Notes under the pieces: generated by a model | The model's database searches: none | The model's input: only the letters and a program-made list of their open reading frames with translations | Told to the model about the DNA's origin: nothing | Shown here: positions 42,955-51,239 of the stretch, one piece after another | Numbering within the stretch: position 1 is the stretch's first letter | How the letters are laid out: the number at the start of each line of letters is the position of its first letter | Translations under genes and position numbers: made by a program | Assembly: GCF_039542055.1 (NCBI RefSeq) | Contig: NZ_BAABHK010000001.1 | Coordinates: forward strand, 124,001-188,000 | Source of the DNA: Actinoallomurus vinaceus | GTDB taxonomy: Bacteria > Actinomycetota > Actinomycetes > Streptosporangiales > Streptosporangiaceae | Direction of reading: 5' to 3' | Length of the DNA stretch: 64,000 nt

Positions 42955-43467
42955 CTGGCTCCTCCTTAAGAGCCTCGGGTACGACTCGGTCGCCGTACCG
43001 ATTTCCTCCTGGCCGATCGGCCGGAGAGTCAGAGGGCCTGGCAGTAGTGCCGGTGACTTGATCCACGGCTTCGGCCTGGCATGAGCAGTGGTCTGGGGTG
43101 TCCCGGCCGTCCAGGTCGCCGCCGGGCCTGAGACCCCATCACCTCGCCCGACAGCCCGCTGTCTCGGCGGTGGAGGCGCCTGGCCAAACGGCGGCGTGCC
43201 GACATCTAACTGCACCATGAGCTCACGTTCGGGCGGGGAATCGCGGGTCGGCCCTGACCAGACCCATGCCCACCACAGGGCGCCCTGGTGCTCGACGAGC
43301 ATGATCGGCTGTGTCATCCGCACGTCACGCGGATTCCGTACCTCGACGATGCCGTCCGCGCGGACCGCCACGTTGAAGCCGGCTCGGATCAGCAGCGGCG
43401 CGAGCTTGAGCGCGTGCGCCTTGACCGTGTCGGCCGGCGGGGTGGAACTGACTTCCTGTGCGTGCAC
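42955..43467 (-). CDS. Hypothetical protein, paralogue of 24608-24976, in frame with the downstream gene
   Basis: The first about 95 codons are homologous to the protein at 24608-24976 (RAGFNVAV, VEVRNP, LWWAWVWSG, PERELMVQLDV). After this the frame continues through low-complexity Pro/Gly-rich text with no stop, straight into the GRDP-like gene, so a 331-aa fusion is formally possible. The downstream gene's own strong ribosome-binding site argues for separate translation, and the tail suggests an old frameshift removed this gene's stop. The coordinates mark only the part upstream of that internal start. Confidence 0.5.
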
Positions 43468-43553
43468 CTACGCCTCCGAAGATGTGGCGATTCGGTCACA
43501 GTTAGTTAAGGGCTGCGGGAACTGCGCCGGTAGAGGACAATGCGGAGCATGAG

Positions 43554-43574
43554 GGAGCACGGCTGTCGTGCTCC
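43554..43574. promoter_or_regulatory. Perfect inverted repeat ahead of the XRE-TPR gene
   Basis: GGAGCAC-ggctgtc-GTGCTCC lies 30 bp before the XRE start in the divergent region. It is a good candidate operator for that regulator, or a leader hairpin. Confidence 0.5.
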
Positions 43575-43604
43575 AGGATGCTCGGCAAAGGTGCACGCAA
43601 CACG

Positions 43605-44903
43605 ATGGCCGACGTTCATAAGGTGTGGGTTGATCGCATCCGCGCGGAGCGGAAGGCGCGCGGCTGGGACAAAACCGAGATGGCGCGCCAACTCGCCCGT
43701 GCAGCCGGAGAGGCACGCAACAGGCTTCCGAGCCACGAGAGCCTGCTGTCCTACGTCAAGCGCTGGGAGCGCGGTGACGTGGATGAGATCAGCGAGCGCT
43801 ACCGACTTCTGTACGCCCGCGCGTTCGAGATGTCCGAAGATGAGCTCTTCACAGAAGACGAGGACGAAGTGGACCGTCGGGCGTTCGTCGGATCGTCATT
43901 GGCCGCTGGCCTCACGCTCACGATGCCCGGAAGTCCCGATCTCGACGCTGGGCGCCGGATCGGGACTGAGGCAGTCGCACGGCTTCGTAATCGGACGGCC
44001 CGGCTCCGGCGTCTGGATGACGTGCTTGGCGGCGCGGAGACGTATCCGGTCTACGCGGCCGAGCTGAAGTCCACGATTGCCATCGCCGACAAGGCGAGCT
44101 ACACCGACGCGACCGGCCGCGCGCTCATGGGAGTCATCGCCGAGCAGGCTCAACAGGCCGGATGGGCCGCTTTCGACGCCGGATGGCACGCGCGGGCCCG
44201 CCAGCATTTCAAGCGCAGTCTCACCGCTGCCTCGGATACCGGAGACACATCTCTGATCGCCAACTCGTTGGCGTTCCTCGCTTATCAGAAGGTCAGCACT
44301 GGGCAGCCAGGCGTGTCCGAAGCTGACGCATCATGCCGGGTTGCGGACAGCGACGAGACGCCGCGAGCGGTCCAGGCTTTACTCCGAGAGCGTGCCGCTT
44401 GGGCCCATGCCGTCGCCGGCGATGCACGAGCCGCCGAGCATGCGCTCGATCTCGCGCGTGAAGCACTCGACGACGGCCACGACCGACAGGGCCCTGACTG
44501 GGCACTCTGGGTTGATCACACCGAGCTGCAAATCATGACCGGCCGCTGCTGGAGCGTCCTGCGCCAACCGGGCCGTGCCATCTCCGCCCTCACAGGTGCC
44601 CTTGATCGCTATGAAGACACGCACGCGCGAGATAAGGCGCTGTACCTGACATGGCTCGCGGACGCGCACATCGATGACGGAGACATCGAACAGGGCGCAG
44701 CCGTCACCCGCCGTGCGGTCGTGCTGTGCGCGGACGTCGCGTCGGCACGTCCGCGGTACCGCATCGCGGAGACACTCCAGCGGCTGGAGCCGCACCGCAG
44801 CGTGGTCGCGGTGGCCGCCCTGATTGATGAAGCGGAAGTGCTTCTCAAGCAGTCGCCCGGCTCACCCACTCCAGATACGCCGCCGAGCCGCCGAGAGGCG
44901 TGA
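43605..44903 (+). CDS. XRE-family regulator with TPR-like C-terminal domain
   Basis: A 432-aa regulator. The N-terminal helix-turn-helix is DRIRAERKARGWDKTEMARQ to LLSYVKRWERGDVDEISERY. The rest is a TPR-like sensor domain with repeated helices (ALMGVIAEQAQQAGWAAFDAG, GRAISALTGALDRYEDT). Such proteins are a large actinomycete family that often adjoins DUF397 or small unknown genes. Here it diverges from the small accessory module at 42472-43467, which is probably its target. ATG 43605 is chosen because the segment upstream is hairpin sequence. Its 3' end overlaps convergent cutA by 59 bp. Confidence 0.85.
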   Translation: MADVHKVWVDRIRAERKARGWDKTEMARQLARAAGEARNRLPSHESLLSYVKRWERGDVDEISERYRLLYARAFEMSEDELFTEDEDEVDRRAFVGSSLAAGLTLTMPGSPDLDAGRRIGTEAVARLRNRTARLRRLDDVLGGAETYPVYAAELKSTIAIADKASYTDATGRALMGVIAEQAQQAGWAAFDAGWHARARQHFKRSLTAASDTGDTSLIANSLAFLAYQKVSTGQPGVSEADASCRVADSDETPRAVQALLRERAAWAHAVAGDARAAEHALDLAREALDDGHDRQGPDWALWVDHTELQIMTGRCWSVLRQPGRAISALTGALDRYEDTHARDKALYLTWLADAHIDDGDIEQGAAVTRRAVVLCADVASARPRYRIAETLQRLEPHRSVVAVAALIDEAEVLLKQSPGSPTPDTPPSRREA

Positions 44904-45159
44904 AGGACACCTCAGGGTTGTCCCACGGGTGTGCATCGATGAGATGCGCCTCCAGCTCCGGATAGCGGTCCTCGGTGGTCTTGAGCACGACCTGCCACTC
45001 TTCTCCGGTGCCGAACTCGCCCAGATGCCAGAACGCTGTAGTCGCCGGCCCGAAGACCTGACCGGACGCGGCCAGACGCGCCTTGACAGCCGAGTTCAGC
45101 AACTCGATCGCCGTCTCGCGATTGTCCGCCGTCGTCGATACCTGTACATGGTTCGCCAT
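44845..45159 (-). CDS. cutA: CutA divalent-cation tolerance protein
   Basis: A 104-aa CutA1-like protein. The ferredoxin-like fold motifs are readable: VSTTADNRETAIELLNSAVK, EEWQVVLKTTEDRYPELEAH and the C-terminal HPWDNPEVSFTPLGGSAAYLEWV, a variant of the family HPYE-PEI signature. CutA trimers are stable and often linked to copper or redox homeostasis. The ATG at 45159 follows TAGGCT plus 7 nt, a leaderless promoter. It converges on and overlaps the XRE gene by 59 bp. Confidence 0.85.
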   Translation of the reverse strand: MANHVQVSTTADNRETAIELLNSAVKARLAASGQVFGPATTAFWHLGEFGTGEEWQVVLKTTEDRYPELEAHLIDAHPWDNPEVSFTPLGGSAAYLEWVSRATA

Positions 45160-45434
45160 GCAGCGGAGCCTAACGATGCCTACGCCCCTGAGGTGATCGA
45201 TCCTTGCGCTTCTCGAAGACCATCGCGCCCCCTGGGGCGGGGTGTTGCAACGACCGCTAGAACCTAAGGATCCTCCTTCCGGGACATTCCGCCACCGGCC
45301 CCGGCACGCCGAAGGCGCCCCCGCGCGGGGCCCTCCTTCCAGGAGATTCCGCAGGTCACGTAGCGCGCTCATCGGATGCTCATTCGCACGCGGCAGCCTT
45401 AACGGCATCCCGACCACGAGAAAGGGCGAGAAAC
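45160..45434. other. Intergenic region with dispersed repeat units
   Basis: This 275-bp gap lies between divergent cutA and the dehalogenase-like gene. It holds the 45271-45321 copy of the 51-bp dispersed repeat and a further 22-bp partial unit (CCTCCTTCCAGGAGATTCCG) at 45332-45353. The minus strand stays open upstream of cutA, but no protein-like continuation is convincing. A leaderless-type TAGGCT for cutA lies at 45171-45166. Confidence 0.55.
45271..45321. repeat. Dispersed repeat, copy 2 (plus partial unit at 45332-45353)
   Basis: It matches 41415-41465 at 46 of 51 positions, all differences being transitions. The minus-strand reading again contains a GGAAGGAGG motif and a phrase like the SARP protein start. 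The partial third unit begins 61 bp downstream, so the element is locally tandem. Confidence 0.75.
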
Positions 45435-46313
45435 ATGGCGCCTGCCATTCCCGGCTTCGAGTACCGGCGCGTCCCCGTCGCCGAGGGCGTGTCGCTGAAC
45501 ACCGCCGTCGCAGGGTCGGGCCCCGTGATCGTGCTGCTGCACGGCTTTCCCCAGACCCACCTGATGTGGCGGCACGTCGCCGAAGACCTGGCCGCCGACC
45601 ACACCGTCATCTGCCCTGACCTGCGCGGCTACGGGGCCAGCGACAAGCCCGCCGAGGCCGGCCGCGACACCTATTCCAAGCGCACCATGGCCGCGGACAT
45701 CGTCGCCCTGGCCCGTGCGCTGGGACACGACCGCTTCGCGCTGGCCGGGCACGACCGCGGCGCGCTCGTCGCCTTCCGCGCCGGCCTCGACCACCCCGAA
45801 GCGGTCGCGCACCTGGCCTGCCTCGACGTGCTGCCGACCGTCGACATGTGGGAGGTGATGCGCGGTGTCACCGCCGCCGTCGGCTTCCACCTGTACCTGA
45901 TGGCCCAGCCTCCCGGCCTGCCCGAGCAGCTGATCGCCGGGAGCCCGGACGTCTTCTTCGGCCACTTCCTCGACATCTGGACGAGTGACCCGGACGCCAT
46001 CCCCGCCGACGTCCGCGCCGCCTACCTGGACGCCTGCCGCGACGCGGTGCCGTCCATCGTGGCCGACTACCGTGCGTCGGCCGGCATCGACCTCGAACAC
46101 GATGAGGCCGACCGCGCGGACGGCAACCGGCTGCGGATGCCGGTCACCGTCCTGCAGCAGGACTGGGGCGCCGCGCTCGGCTTCGACGCCGCCGCGCTGT
46201 GGAGCGCCTGGACGCCGGACCTGCGGCACCGCACCGTCGGCTTCGGCCACTTCATGGCCGAGGAGGCGCCCGCCGACGTCACCAAGGCCCTGCGCGACCT
46301 CCTCGCCCGCTGA
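45435..46313 (+). CDS. Alpha/beta hydrolase, haloacetate-dehalogenase/epoxide-hydrolase-like
   Basis: A 292-aa hydrolase. The oxyanion region is IVLLHGFPQTHLMWRHVAED, the nucleophile motif is ALAGHDRGALVAFR (Asp nucleophile followed by Arg), and the catalytic His is in GFGHFMAEEAP. The HGFPQ-HLMW and GHDRGA motifs are characteristic of haloacetate dehalogenases and their epoxide-hydrolase relatives. The Arg of GHDRG matches a halide/carboxylate-binding Arg in fluoroacetate dehalogenases. Actual dehalogenation is not assured. ATG 45435 has GAAAGGGCGAG upstream. Confidence 0.85.
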   Translation: MAPAIPGFEYRRVPVAEGVSLNTAVAGSGPVIVLLHGFPQTHLMWRHVAEDLAADHTVICPDLRGYGASDKPAEAGRDTYSKRTMAADIVALARALGHDRFALAGHDRGALVAFRAGLDHPEAVAHLACLDVLPTVDMWEVMRGVTAAVGFHLYLMAQPPGLPEQLIAGSPDVFFGHFLDIWTSDPDAIPADVRAAYLDACRDAVPSIVADYRASAGIDLEHDEADRADGNRLRMPVTVLQQDWGAALGFDAAALWSAWTPDLRHRTVGFGHFMAEEAPADVTKALRDLLAR

Positions 46314-46388
46314 GCGGCCCGCCGTTCGGGGGTGGCCGTACGGGGACAGCGGTGTGGGGACCGCCGTACGGGCCGGCTGCGCGGAGGG

Positions 46389-47255
46389 TCAGACGCGGTC
46401 GGCGGCGATGAGGAGGTACTGGAAGCTGCCGTCGGTGTAGGCGTCGAGGAACGTGTTCTCGATGCCGGTGGCCAGGCTGGACTGGGCGCGCAGCCGCCAG
46501 TACGGGATGGTCGCGGGGGTCAGGTCGACGACGCTGGTCGGAACCAGGCGGTTCGCGGCCATCTCCCTGAAGTACGTGCTGCGCGGGTGGATGTCGCAGA
46601 TGTAGTGCGCGTTGATCTGGCTGACGGCCCGCGACGGCAGCCCGTATGCGTCGTTGTAGCAGCCGGTGATGCAGACGTACCGGCCGCCGCGGCGCAGCAG
46701 CCGCGAGTGCTCGGCGAACAACAGTCCGAGCTCGACGTACATGGTGGACTCGTTGTTCCAGGTCGCCTGGAACGCGCCGGTCGGGAAGCCGGTGTCGAGC
46801 ATGTTGCGCAGGTTGAAGCGCACCTGGTCGCCGACGCCGCGCAGCCGCGCCTGCTCGTTGGCGAAGTCGACCTGGGCCTGGGAGATGGAGACGCCGTCGA
46901 CCTCGCACCCGAACCGCGCGGCGGCCACGAGGCTGGACCCGCCGCGTCCGCAGCCCGCGTCCATGACGCGATCCGCGGGCCCGAGGGGGCCGAGGTGGTC
47001 GAGGAGGAAGTCGGCCTGCGCGCTTTCGAGGCGGTGCAGCTCCTCGATGAGCCGGGTCTCGCGGAGCTCCGGTGGGCTCTGCAGCACGGACCAGTCGACC
47101 TCGCCGATCCCGTAGTGGTGGTGGTAGATGCCGTCCACCTCGCCCAGCCGCAGGTTGACCGGGTTCCGTTCGGCGTTCCAGTAGTCGGCGACCGAGCGCT
47201 GATACGGGCTGACGGGGACTACGGAGGCGTGGAGGGAGTCTTGGACGGACGTCAT
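46389..47255 (-). CDS. Geranyl diphosphate 2-C-methyltransferase
   Basis: A 288-aa SAM methyltransferase of the 2-methylisoborneol pathway. It adds a methyl group to C2 of geranyl diphosphate, giving the substrate for the cyclase encoded upstream. Motif I is RVMDAGCGRGGSSLV (residues 97-111), with a family-specific N-terminus (YQRSVADYWNAERNPVNLRL, YHHHYGIGEVDWSVL) and WNNESTMYV. ATG 47255 has AAGGAG seven nt upstream. It is the last of three genes in the encapsulin operon but is separated from the cyclase by 145 bp holding a large hairpin. Confidence 0.92.
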   Translation of the reverse strand: MTSVQDSLHASVVPVSPYQRSVADYWNAERNPVNLRLGEVDGIYHHHYGIGEVDWSVLQSPPELRETRLIEELHRLESAQADFLLDHLGPLGPADRVMDAGCGRGGSSLVAAARFGCEVDGVSISQAQVDFANEQARLRGVGDQVRFNLRNMLDTGFPTGAFQATWNNESTMYVELGLLFAEHSRLLRRGGRYVCITGCYNDAYGLPSRAVSQINAHYICDIHPRSTYFREMAANRLVPTSVVDLTPATIPYWRLRAQSSLATGIENTFLDAYTDGSFQYLLIAADRV

Positions 47256-47357
47256 GCCGGCTCCTTCGGGCGTGTGGGGGGATGTGACGGAGCTGCTGGT
47301 CATCTCCGCGGGCGCGGGACGCGGAGGCGTCCCGTCGCCGGCGGAGCCGTGCGTCGT

Positions 47358-47401
47358 ATCCGTGGGCGGCCGGGCCGCGAGGGCCTCGGCCGCCCACGGA
47401 T
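47358..47401. terminator. 14-bp perfect hairpin at the end of the cyclase gene
   Basis: A perfect stem ATCCGTGGGCGGCC / GGCCGCCCACGGAT encloses a 16-nt loop and ends on the first base of the cyclase stop codon. There is no T-run. It could act as a partial terminator or an mRNA stabiliser, setting the ratio of methyltransferase to cyclase and shell. Confidence 0.7.
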
Positions 47402-48633
47402 CAGCGGTAACGACTACTCGTGCTGTGCCATTCGAAGCCCCCTCCCATCCATGCCTGGGCTCCGCGCAGGAACCGTTGCAGCTCTACGGAGGGGACGGCG
47501 GCGAGTCTTTCCTGGCTGGTCTGGAAGTCGCGGACGAATCGGTTGTGCAGGCGCACGCAGGTCTCGATCGCCTCGCGGAGCGTGCACTTCTCCTCGGCGG
47601 CGACCCTCAGGACCAGGTTGTCCGCCTGCTCGTCCGCCGCCTCCCTGGCCACCGAGTGGAGGTCGTTGACGATGACGGCGGCCGTGCCCGCCTGCATCAG
47701 CGCGTGGTGAAAGTGCGGCTCGTAGAAGAGGTCGGCCGGAAGGGCGTAGCCGCCGACGACGTCGATCAGTGTCATGGACGTGTAGAAGCTGTCGTGCTGC
47801 CGGGCCGCGAGGTAGCGCCAGGCCGGCGGGAGCCCGCCGCTGTAGCGCCACGCGGCGTACGCCGCCCAGCTCACGTACATCTGGAACGTCGTGTTGCACA
47901 CCCGCATGACCTGGGACGGCGTGGCGTGGCGCCGCAGGTGGGCGGTTGCCGAATCCAGCGCGACCAGGACGGGGTCGGCCCGCAGCGCCTCCTCGAGCGG
48001 GCCAGTGAACTCCCCGGCGGGCGGTGGGCGGTCCATCGCGGACATGACCAGCGCGAGCCGCGGTGGCAGTTCAATGGGCGTGGCCCCCAACTCGCTCTCG
48101 TCGGCGTAGTAGTCGTCGCTCGCCCACCAGGCGGCGTTCACCTGGGCGGCGAGGAGCAACCGGTCAGGGTCGTCGGTGTCGGGGTGGGCGAGCATGGCGA
48201 GCCGGCCGAACCCGGTGCGGCGGAACGCGTCGAGCCGGTCGGCGTAGATGCCGGTCTCCTCCGCCCAGGCGACGAGGGCGTCGTTCACCCGGTCGCCGAG
48301 GTCGTCGTCGACGCGGACCGTCTCCGGGCAGTACAACGGCGGGTACGAGCCGTCGCCCCACGGACGTTCGGCGTATCCGGGTGTGATGCCGGAGTCTGCC
48401 GCGGTCTCCTCGGGACAGAAGAGCGCGGGCCGCTCGACGCCCTCGGCCACCGCTTCGGACTCCGGCGGCCGGTCGACGGCGGGTGGCCGGCCCGGCCGTT
48501 CTCCTAGGGGATGGGTCTCCGGGATCGCCGTCCGGAGCGCGGCCGCCAGGCGGGCCGCCGACGTGCCGAGCCCGGTCGGGCCGGACGGCAGGCCCCGCGG
48601 GATCTCCCGCTCCACCGGTATGTGCTCCGCCAT
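47401..48633 (-). CDS. 2-Methylisoborneol synthase (class I terpene cyclase)
   Basis: A 410-aa terpene synthase that cyclises 2-methyl-geranyl diphosphate to 2-methylisoborneol. The Asp-rich metal motif is DDYYAD at 173-178 and the NSE triad is N323-D-L-H-S327-V-A-R-E331. The first about 100 residues are Pro/Glu-rich and probably disordered; in characterised family 2B systems this region is the cargo-loading segment for the encapsulin shell. The ATG at 48633 shares a base with the stop of the shell gene (TGATG), so translation is coupled. This is the cargo enzyme of the nanocompartment. Confidence 0.94.
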   Translation of the reverse strand: MAEHIPVEREIPRGLPSGPTGLGTSAARLAAALRTAIPETHPLGERPGRPPAVDRPPESEAVAEGVERPALFCPEETAADSGITPGYAERPWGDGSYPPLYCPETVRVDDDLGDRVNDALVAWAEETGIYADRLDAFRRTGFGRLAMLAHPDTDDPDRLLLAAQVNAAWWASDDYYADESELGATPIELPPRLALVMSAMDRPPPAGEFTGPLEEALRADPVLVALDSATAHLRRHATPSQVMRVCNTTFQMYVSWAAYAAWRYSGGLPPAWRYLAARQHDSFYTSMTLIDVVGGYALPADLFYEPHFHHALMQAGTAAVIVNDLHSVAREAADEQADNLVLRVAAEEKCTLREAIETCVRLHNRFVRDFQTSQERLAAVPSVELQRFLRGAQAWMGGGFEWHSTSSRYR

Positions 48634-50051
48634 CACGAGCCCGGCGCCGCGATCTCGACGTTCTCCAGCACGCCGAGCGCGTCGGGGACCAGGACCGCGG
48701 CCGAGAAGTAGGTGCTGACCAGGTACGACGTGATCGCCTTCTCGTCGATGCCCATGAACCGGACGTTCAGCCCCGGCTCGTACTCGTCCGGGATGCCCGT
48801 CTGGTGCAGGGCGACCACGCCCTGGTCGTCCTCTCCGGTGCGCATCGCCAGAATCGACGACGTGTGGCCCGCGGCGATGGGGATCTTGTTGCAGGGGAAG
48901 ATCGGTATGCCCCGCCACCCGGGGATCCGGCTCCCCTCCCACTCGACGGGGTCGGGGTAGAGACCGCGTCGGTTGCACTCGCGCAGGAACGCCGCGATCG
49001 CCTTCGGATGAGCCAGGAAGAACCGGGTGCTGCGGCGGCGTGACAGCAGCTCGTCCATGTCGTCGGGCGTGGGCGGACCCGACCGGGTCTGGAGCCGCTG
49101 GGAGTAGTCGGCGTTGTTCAACAGCCCGAAGTCCGGGTTGTTGACCATCTCGTCTTCCTGCTTCTCGCGCAGGGCCTCGATGGTCAGCCGCAGCTGCTGC
49201 TCCAGCTGGTTCATCGGCTCGTTGTACAGATCGGTGACCCGGGTGTGCACCCGCAGCACCGTCTGGGCGATGCCCAGCTCGTACTCCCGTGGCGAGAGCT
49301 CGTAGTCGGCGTACGTGGCCGGCAGCGAATGCTCCCCGGCGTGGCCGGCGGCCAGCGCGATCTCGGCCTCGCCGTGCTTGTTCTGCGGGACCTGCGTCAC
49401 GGTCCGGAACCGCTCGACGTGAGCGGCGAGAGCGCCCGACCGGTCGAGCGTGGCGAGGAAGTCCTGCCGCGACAGCACCAGCAGCGAGCAGGCGGTCGCG
49501 GCGACGGCACTGTGGTCCCACGTGAAGTCCGGATCCGTCAGCGCCTCGTACGAGAGGTAGCCGCCGTCGCCCACCGGAGGCAGATGCGCCGCGTCGTCGA
49601 AGGCTCCCTCGCCCTCGCGCCTGAGCTTTCCGTGGGCGACCACGTAGAAGTGATCGCCGCGCTGGCCGTGCTCGACGAGCGTCTCCCCGGCCGGCAGCTC
49701 CCGCTGCGTGAACCGGGCGGCCAGCTCGCCGAGCACCTCCTCGTCGTAGAACCCGGCGAAGGGCGGGATCTCCCGCAGCGTGGGCGGGATGAGCTCCGCC
49801 CGGCGCGCGGTGCCGGCGATGCCGACGCGGCCCCCGCCCACCTTGTAGGTCATGCGCCGGTTGACCCGGTAGGCGCCGCCGGACACCTCGACCCAGGGCA
49901 GGACCCGCAGCAGCCAGCGCGAGCTGATCGCCTGCATCTGCGGCGGGGTCTTGGTGGTCGTCGCCAGGTTTCGTGCGGCTGCCGTGCCGAGAGTCTGTGG
50001 ATACTGCTCTTCTGTCGTGTAGATCGGCTCCCGCGATGACGATGGGCTCAA
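48633..50051 (-). CDS. Family 2B encapsulin shell protein with cyclic-nucleotide-binding insertion (EshA-like)
   Basis: A 472-aa shell protein forming a terpene nanocompartment. The N-terminal arm carries QTLGTAAARNLATTTKT and SRWLLRVLPWVEVSGGAYRV, hallmarks of the family. Residues about 90-205 are a Crp-like cyclic-nucleotide-binding insertion (VEHGQRGDHFYVVAHGKLRRE, PPVGDGGYLSYEALTDPDF). The HK97-like body includes NPDFGLLNNADYSQRLQTRS and GIDEKAITSYLVSTYFSAAV. The TTG start at 50051 has GGGAGG eight nt upstream. The shell, cyclase and methyltransferase form the known 2-MIB operon layout. Confidence 0.92.
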   Translation of the reverse strand: MSPSSSREPIYTTEEQYPQTLGTAAARNLATTTKTPPQMQAISSRWLLRVLPWVEVSGGAYRVNRRMTYKVGGGRVGIAGTARRAELIPPTLREIPPFAGFYDEEVLGELAARFTQRELPAGETLVEHGQRGDHFYVVAHGKLRREGEGAFDDAAHLPPVGDGGYLSYEALTDPDFTWDHSAVAATACSLLVLSRQDFLATLDRSGALAAHVERFRTVTQVPQNKHGEAEIALAAGHAGEHSLPATYADYELSPREYELGIAQTVLRVHTRVTDLYNEPMNQLEQQLRLTIEALREKQEDEMVNNPDFGLLNNADYSQRLQTRSGPPTPDDMDELLSRRRSTRFFLAHPKAIAAFLRECNRRGLYPDPVEWEGSRIPGWRGIPIFPCNKIPIAAGHTSSILAMRTGEDDQGVVALHQTGIPDEYEPGLNVRFMGIDEKAITSYLVSTYFSAAVLVPDALGVLENVEIAAPGS

Positions 50052-50394
50052 ACCGAGACCTCCCTCTCGAGCGCGGTCGGTCCGCTGAAGGACCCTTGAC
50101 CCTACTGAGATCGCTCACTGAAGGTGATCGATCCGCGACTGAGCGTATGTGGGTATTTCGTGACGGGACACTCCCTCATCCGGCACCCTTGCCTTACTGA
50201 TCCACGGCCGGACCGGCCGTGATCCGGGCGTGAGGCGCCGGAGACGGTCGTGGCGCCGTGGCCCGCCCCAGGTCGGAGCGTCGCCGCACCGTCCGGGCGT
50301 TCGGGAGCCGCACCCGTCCGGGCGCGCAGGCGCCGGACCGGCCGGGCCTCAGACGGCGGTGCGGCCGGGCCTCAGACGGCGGTGCGGCCGGGCC
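50052..50394. promoter_or_regulatory. 343-bp control region of the encapsulin operon and SDR gene end
   Basis: No gene is present. On the minus strand a TAGGGT box near 50105-50100 is a candidate -10 for the encapsulin operon. A 19-bp perfect palindrome (CACGGCCGG-a-CCGGCCGTG) lies at 50203-50221. The right end contains the first part of a three-copy 23-bp tandem repeat that runs into the SDR gene. Confidence 0.5.
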
Positions 50395-50409
50395 TCAGAC
50401 GGCGGTGCG
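50341..50409. repeat. Three exact tandem copies of a 23-bp unit over the SDR stop codon
   Basis: The unit starts GCCGGGCCTCAGACGGCGGT and is repeated at 50341-50363, 50364-50386 and 50387-50409. On the minus strand each copy contains the SDR gene's last codons (Arg-Thr-Ala-Val and TGA), so the gene end has been triplicated into its 3' region. This is slippage rather than a CRISPR, since there are no spacers. Confidence 0.85.
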
Positions 50410-51150
50410 GCCGCCGTCGACGGGCAGGACCGAGCCCTCCACGAAGCTCGAGCGGTCGGTCGCCAGGAAGGCGATCGCTTCTGCGACCTCCTCGGCGGTG
50501 CCGGGGCGTCCGGCCGGTGCCTGGGCGGCCAACTGGTCGAAGTCGTCGCCCATCGCCGCGGTCCCCTCGGTGAGTATGGGGCCGGGGCTGACCGCGTTGA
50601 CCCGGACGCCCCGCGGCCCGTACTCGGCGGCCCAGGCCTTGGTCAGCAGCACCAAGGCGGCCTTGCTCGCGCCGTACAGGCCCATCCCCGTCATGCCGAC
50701 CTCGGCGGCCACCGTGGTCACGTTGATGATGGCGCCACGACCGCGCTCGGCCATCTCCGGCGCGAGCTCGGCGACGAGGAAGTACGGCGCCTTCACGTTC
50801 AGCGCGAACACCGCGTCGAAATCCCGCTCGCTCGTCTCGTGGGTCGGGCCGAACGGGTAGATGCCGGCGTTGTTGACCAGGACGTCCACGTGCCCCATCA
50901 GTTCCCGGGCCCGGGCGGCCAGCGATCGGGCGGAGGCCTCGTCGCGCAGGTCGGCGGCCAGGAAGTCCGCCCGGCCTCCGGCCTTGTGGATGTCGCCGAC
51001 GACCTGCTCGCCCCGCGCCTGGTCGCGACCGGAGACCACCACGTGCGCGCCGAGCCCGGCGAGCGCGAGGGCGGCCGCCCGGCCGATGCCGCTGGTGCCG
51101 CCGGTCACCAGCGCCCCCATGTCCAGCAGCTCCGCCATTTTCGCCCCCAT
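50395..51150 (-). CDS. Short-chain dehydrogenase/reductase
   Basis: A 251-aa classical SDR oxidoreductase. The cofactor motif is ALVTGGTSGIGRAAALALAG, then LVNNAGIYPFG, a catalytic region with INVTTVAAEVG, the active-site pair LYGASKAALV and NAVSPGPILTEG, ending SVLPVDGGRTAV. The basic residue in VVVSGRDQAR suggests NADP(H). ATG 51150 or the ATG at 51138 could be the start; the Shine-Dalgarno is ambiguous. It diverges from the DUF4260/TetR operon, whose operators lie 95 bp upstream, so it may belong to the same regulon. Confidence 0.9.
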   Translation of the reverse strand: MGAKMAELLDMGALVTGGTSGIGRAAALALAGLGAHVVVSGRDQARGEQVVGDIHKAGGRADFLAADLRDEASARSLAARARELMGHVDVLVNNAGIYPFGPTHETSERDFDAVFALNVKAPYFLVAELAPEMAERGRGAIINVTTVAAEVGMTGMGLYGASKAALVLLTKAWAAEYGPRGVRVNAVSPGPILTEGTAAMGDDFDQLAAQAPAGRPGTAEEVAEAIAFLATDRSSFVEGSVLPVDGGRTAV

Positions 51151-51239
51151 TGAAATCCGGTTTCGGTCGAGCCCTTCCCGGCTGTGACGGGGTGTAAGCC
51201 GATGTGGCGCGCAGGACTTGTGGGCGATCTGTTCAGATG

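Noticed and set aside
45160..45434. Upstream extension of cutA to 45417
   Set aside because: The added text is Arg/Gly-rich and lies over dispersed repeats; the conserved family start and leaderless box fit 45159.
46314..46388. Terminator made of paired CCGTACGG motifs
   Set aside because: CCGTACGG is self-palindromic and common in this genome, so the pairing is weak evidence.
47401..50118. One 905-residue frame across cyclase and shell genes
   Set aside because: It is out of frame with the shell protein for most of its length; the cyclase start at 48633 overlaps the shell stop, so these are two genes.
50341..50409. Three short repeats as a CRISPR array
   Set aside because: The units are directly contiguous with no spacers and no cas genes are nearby.
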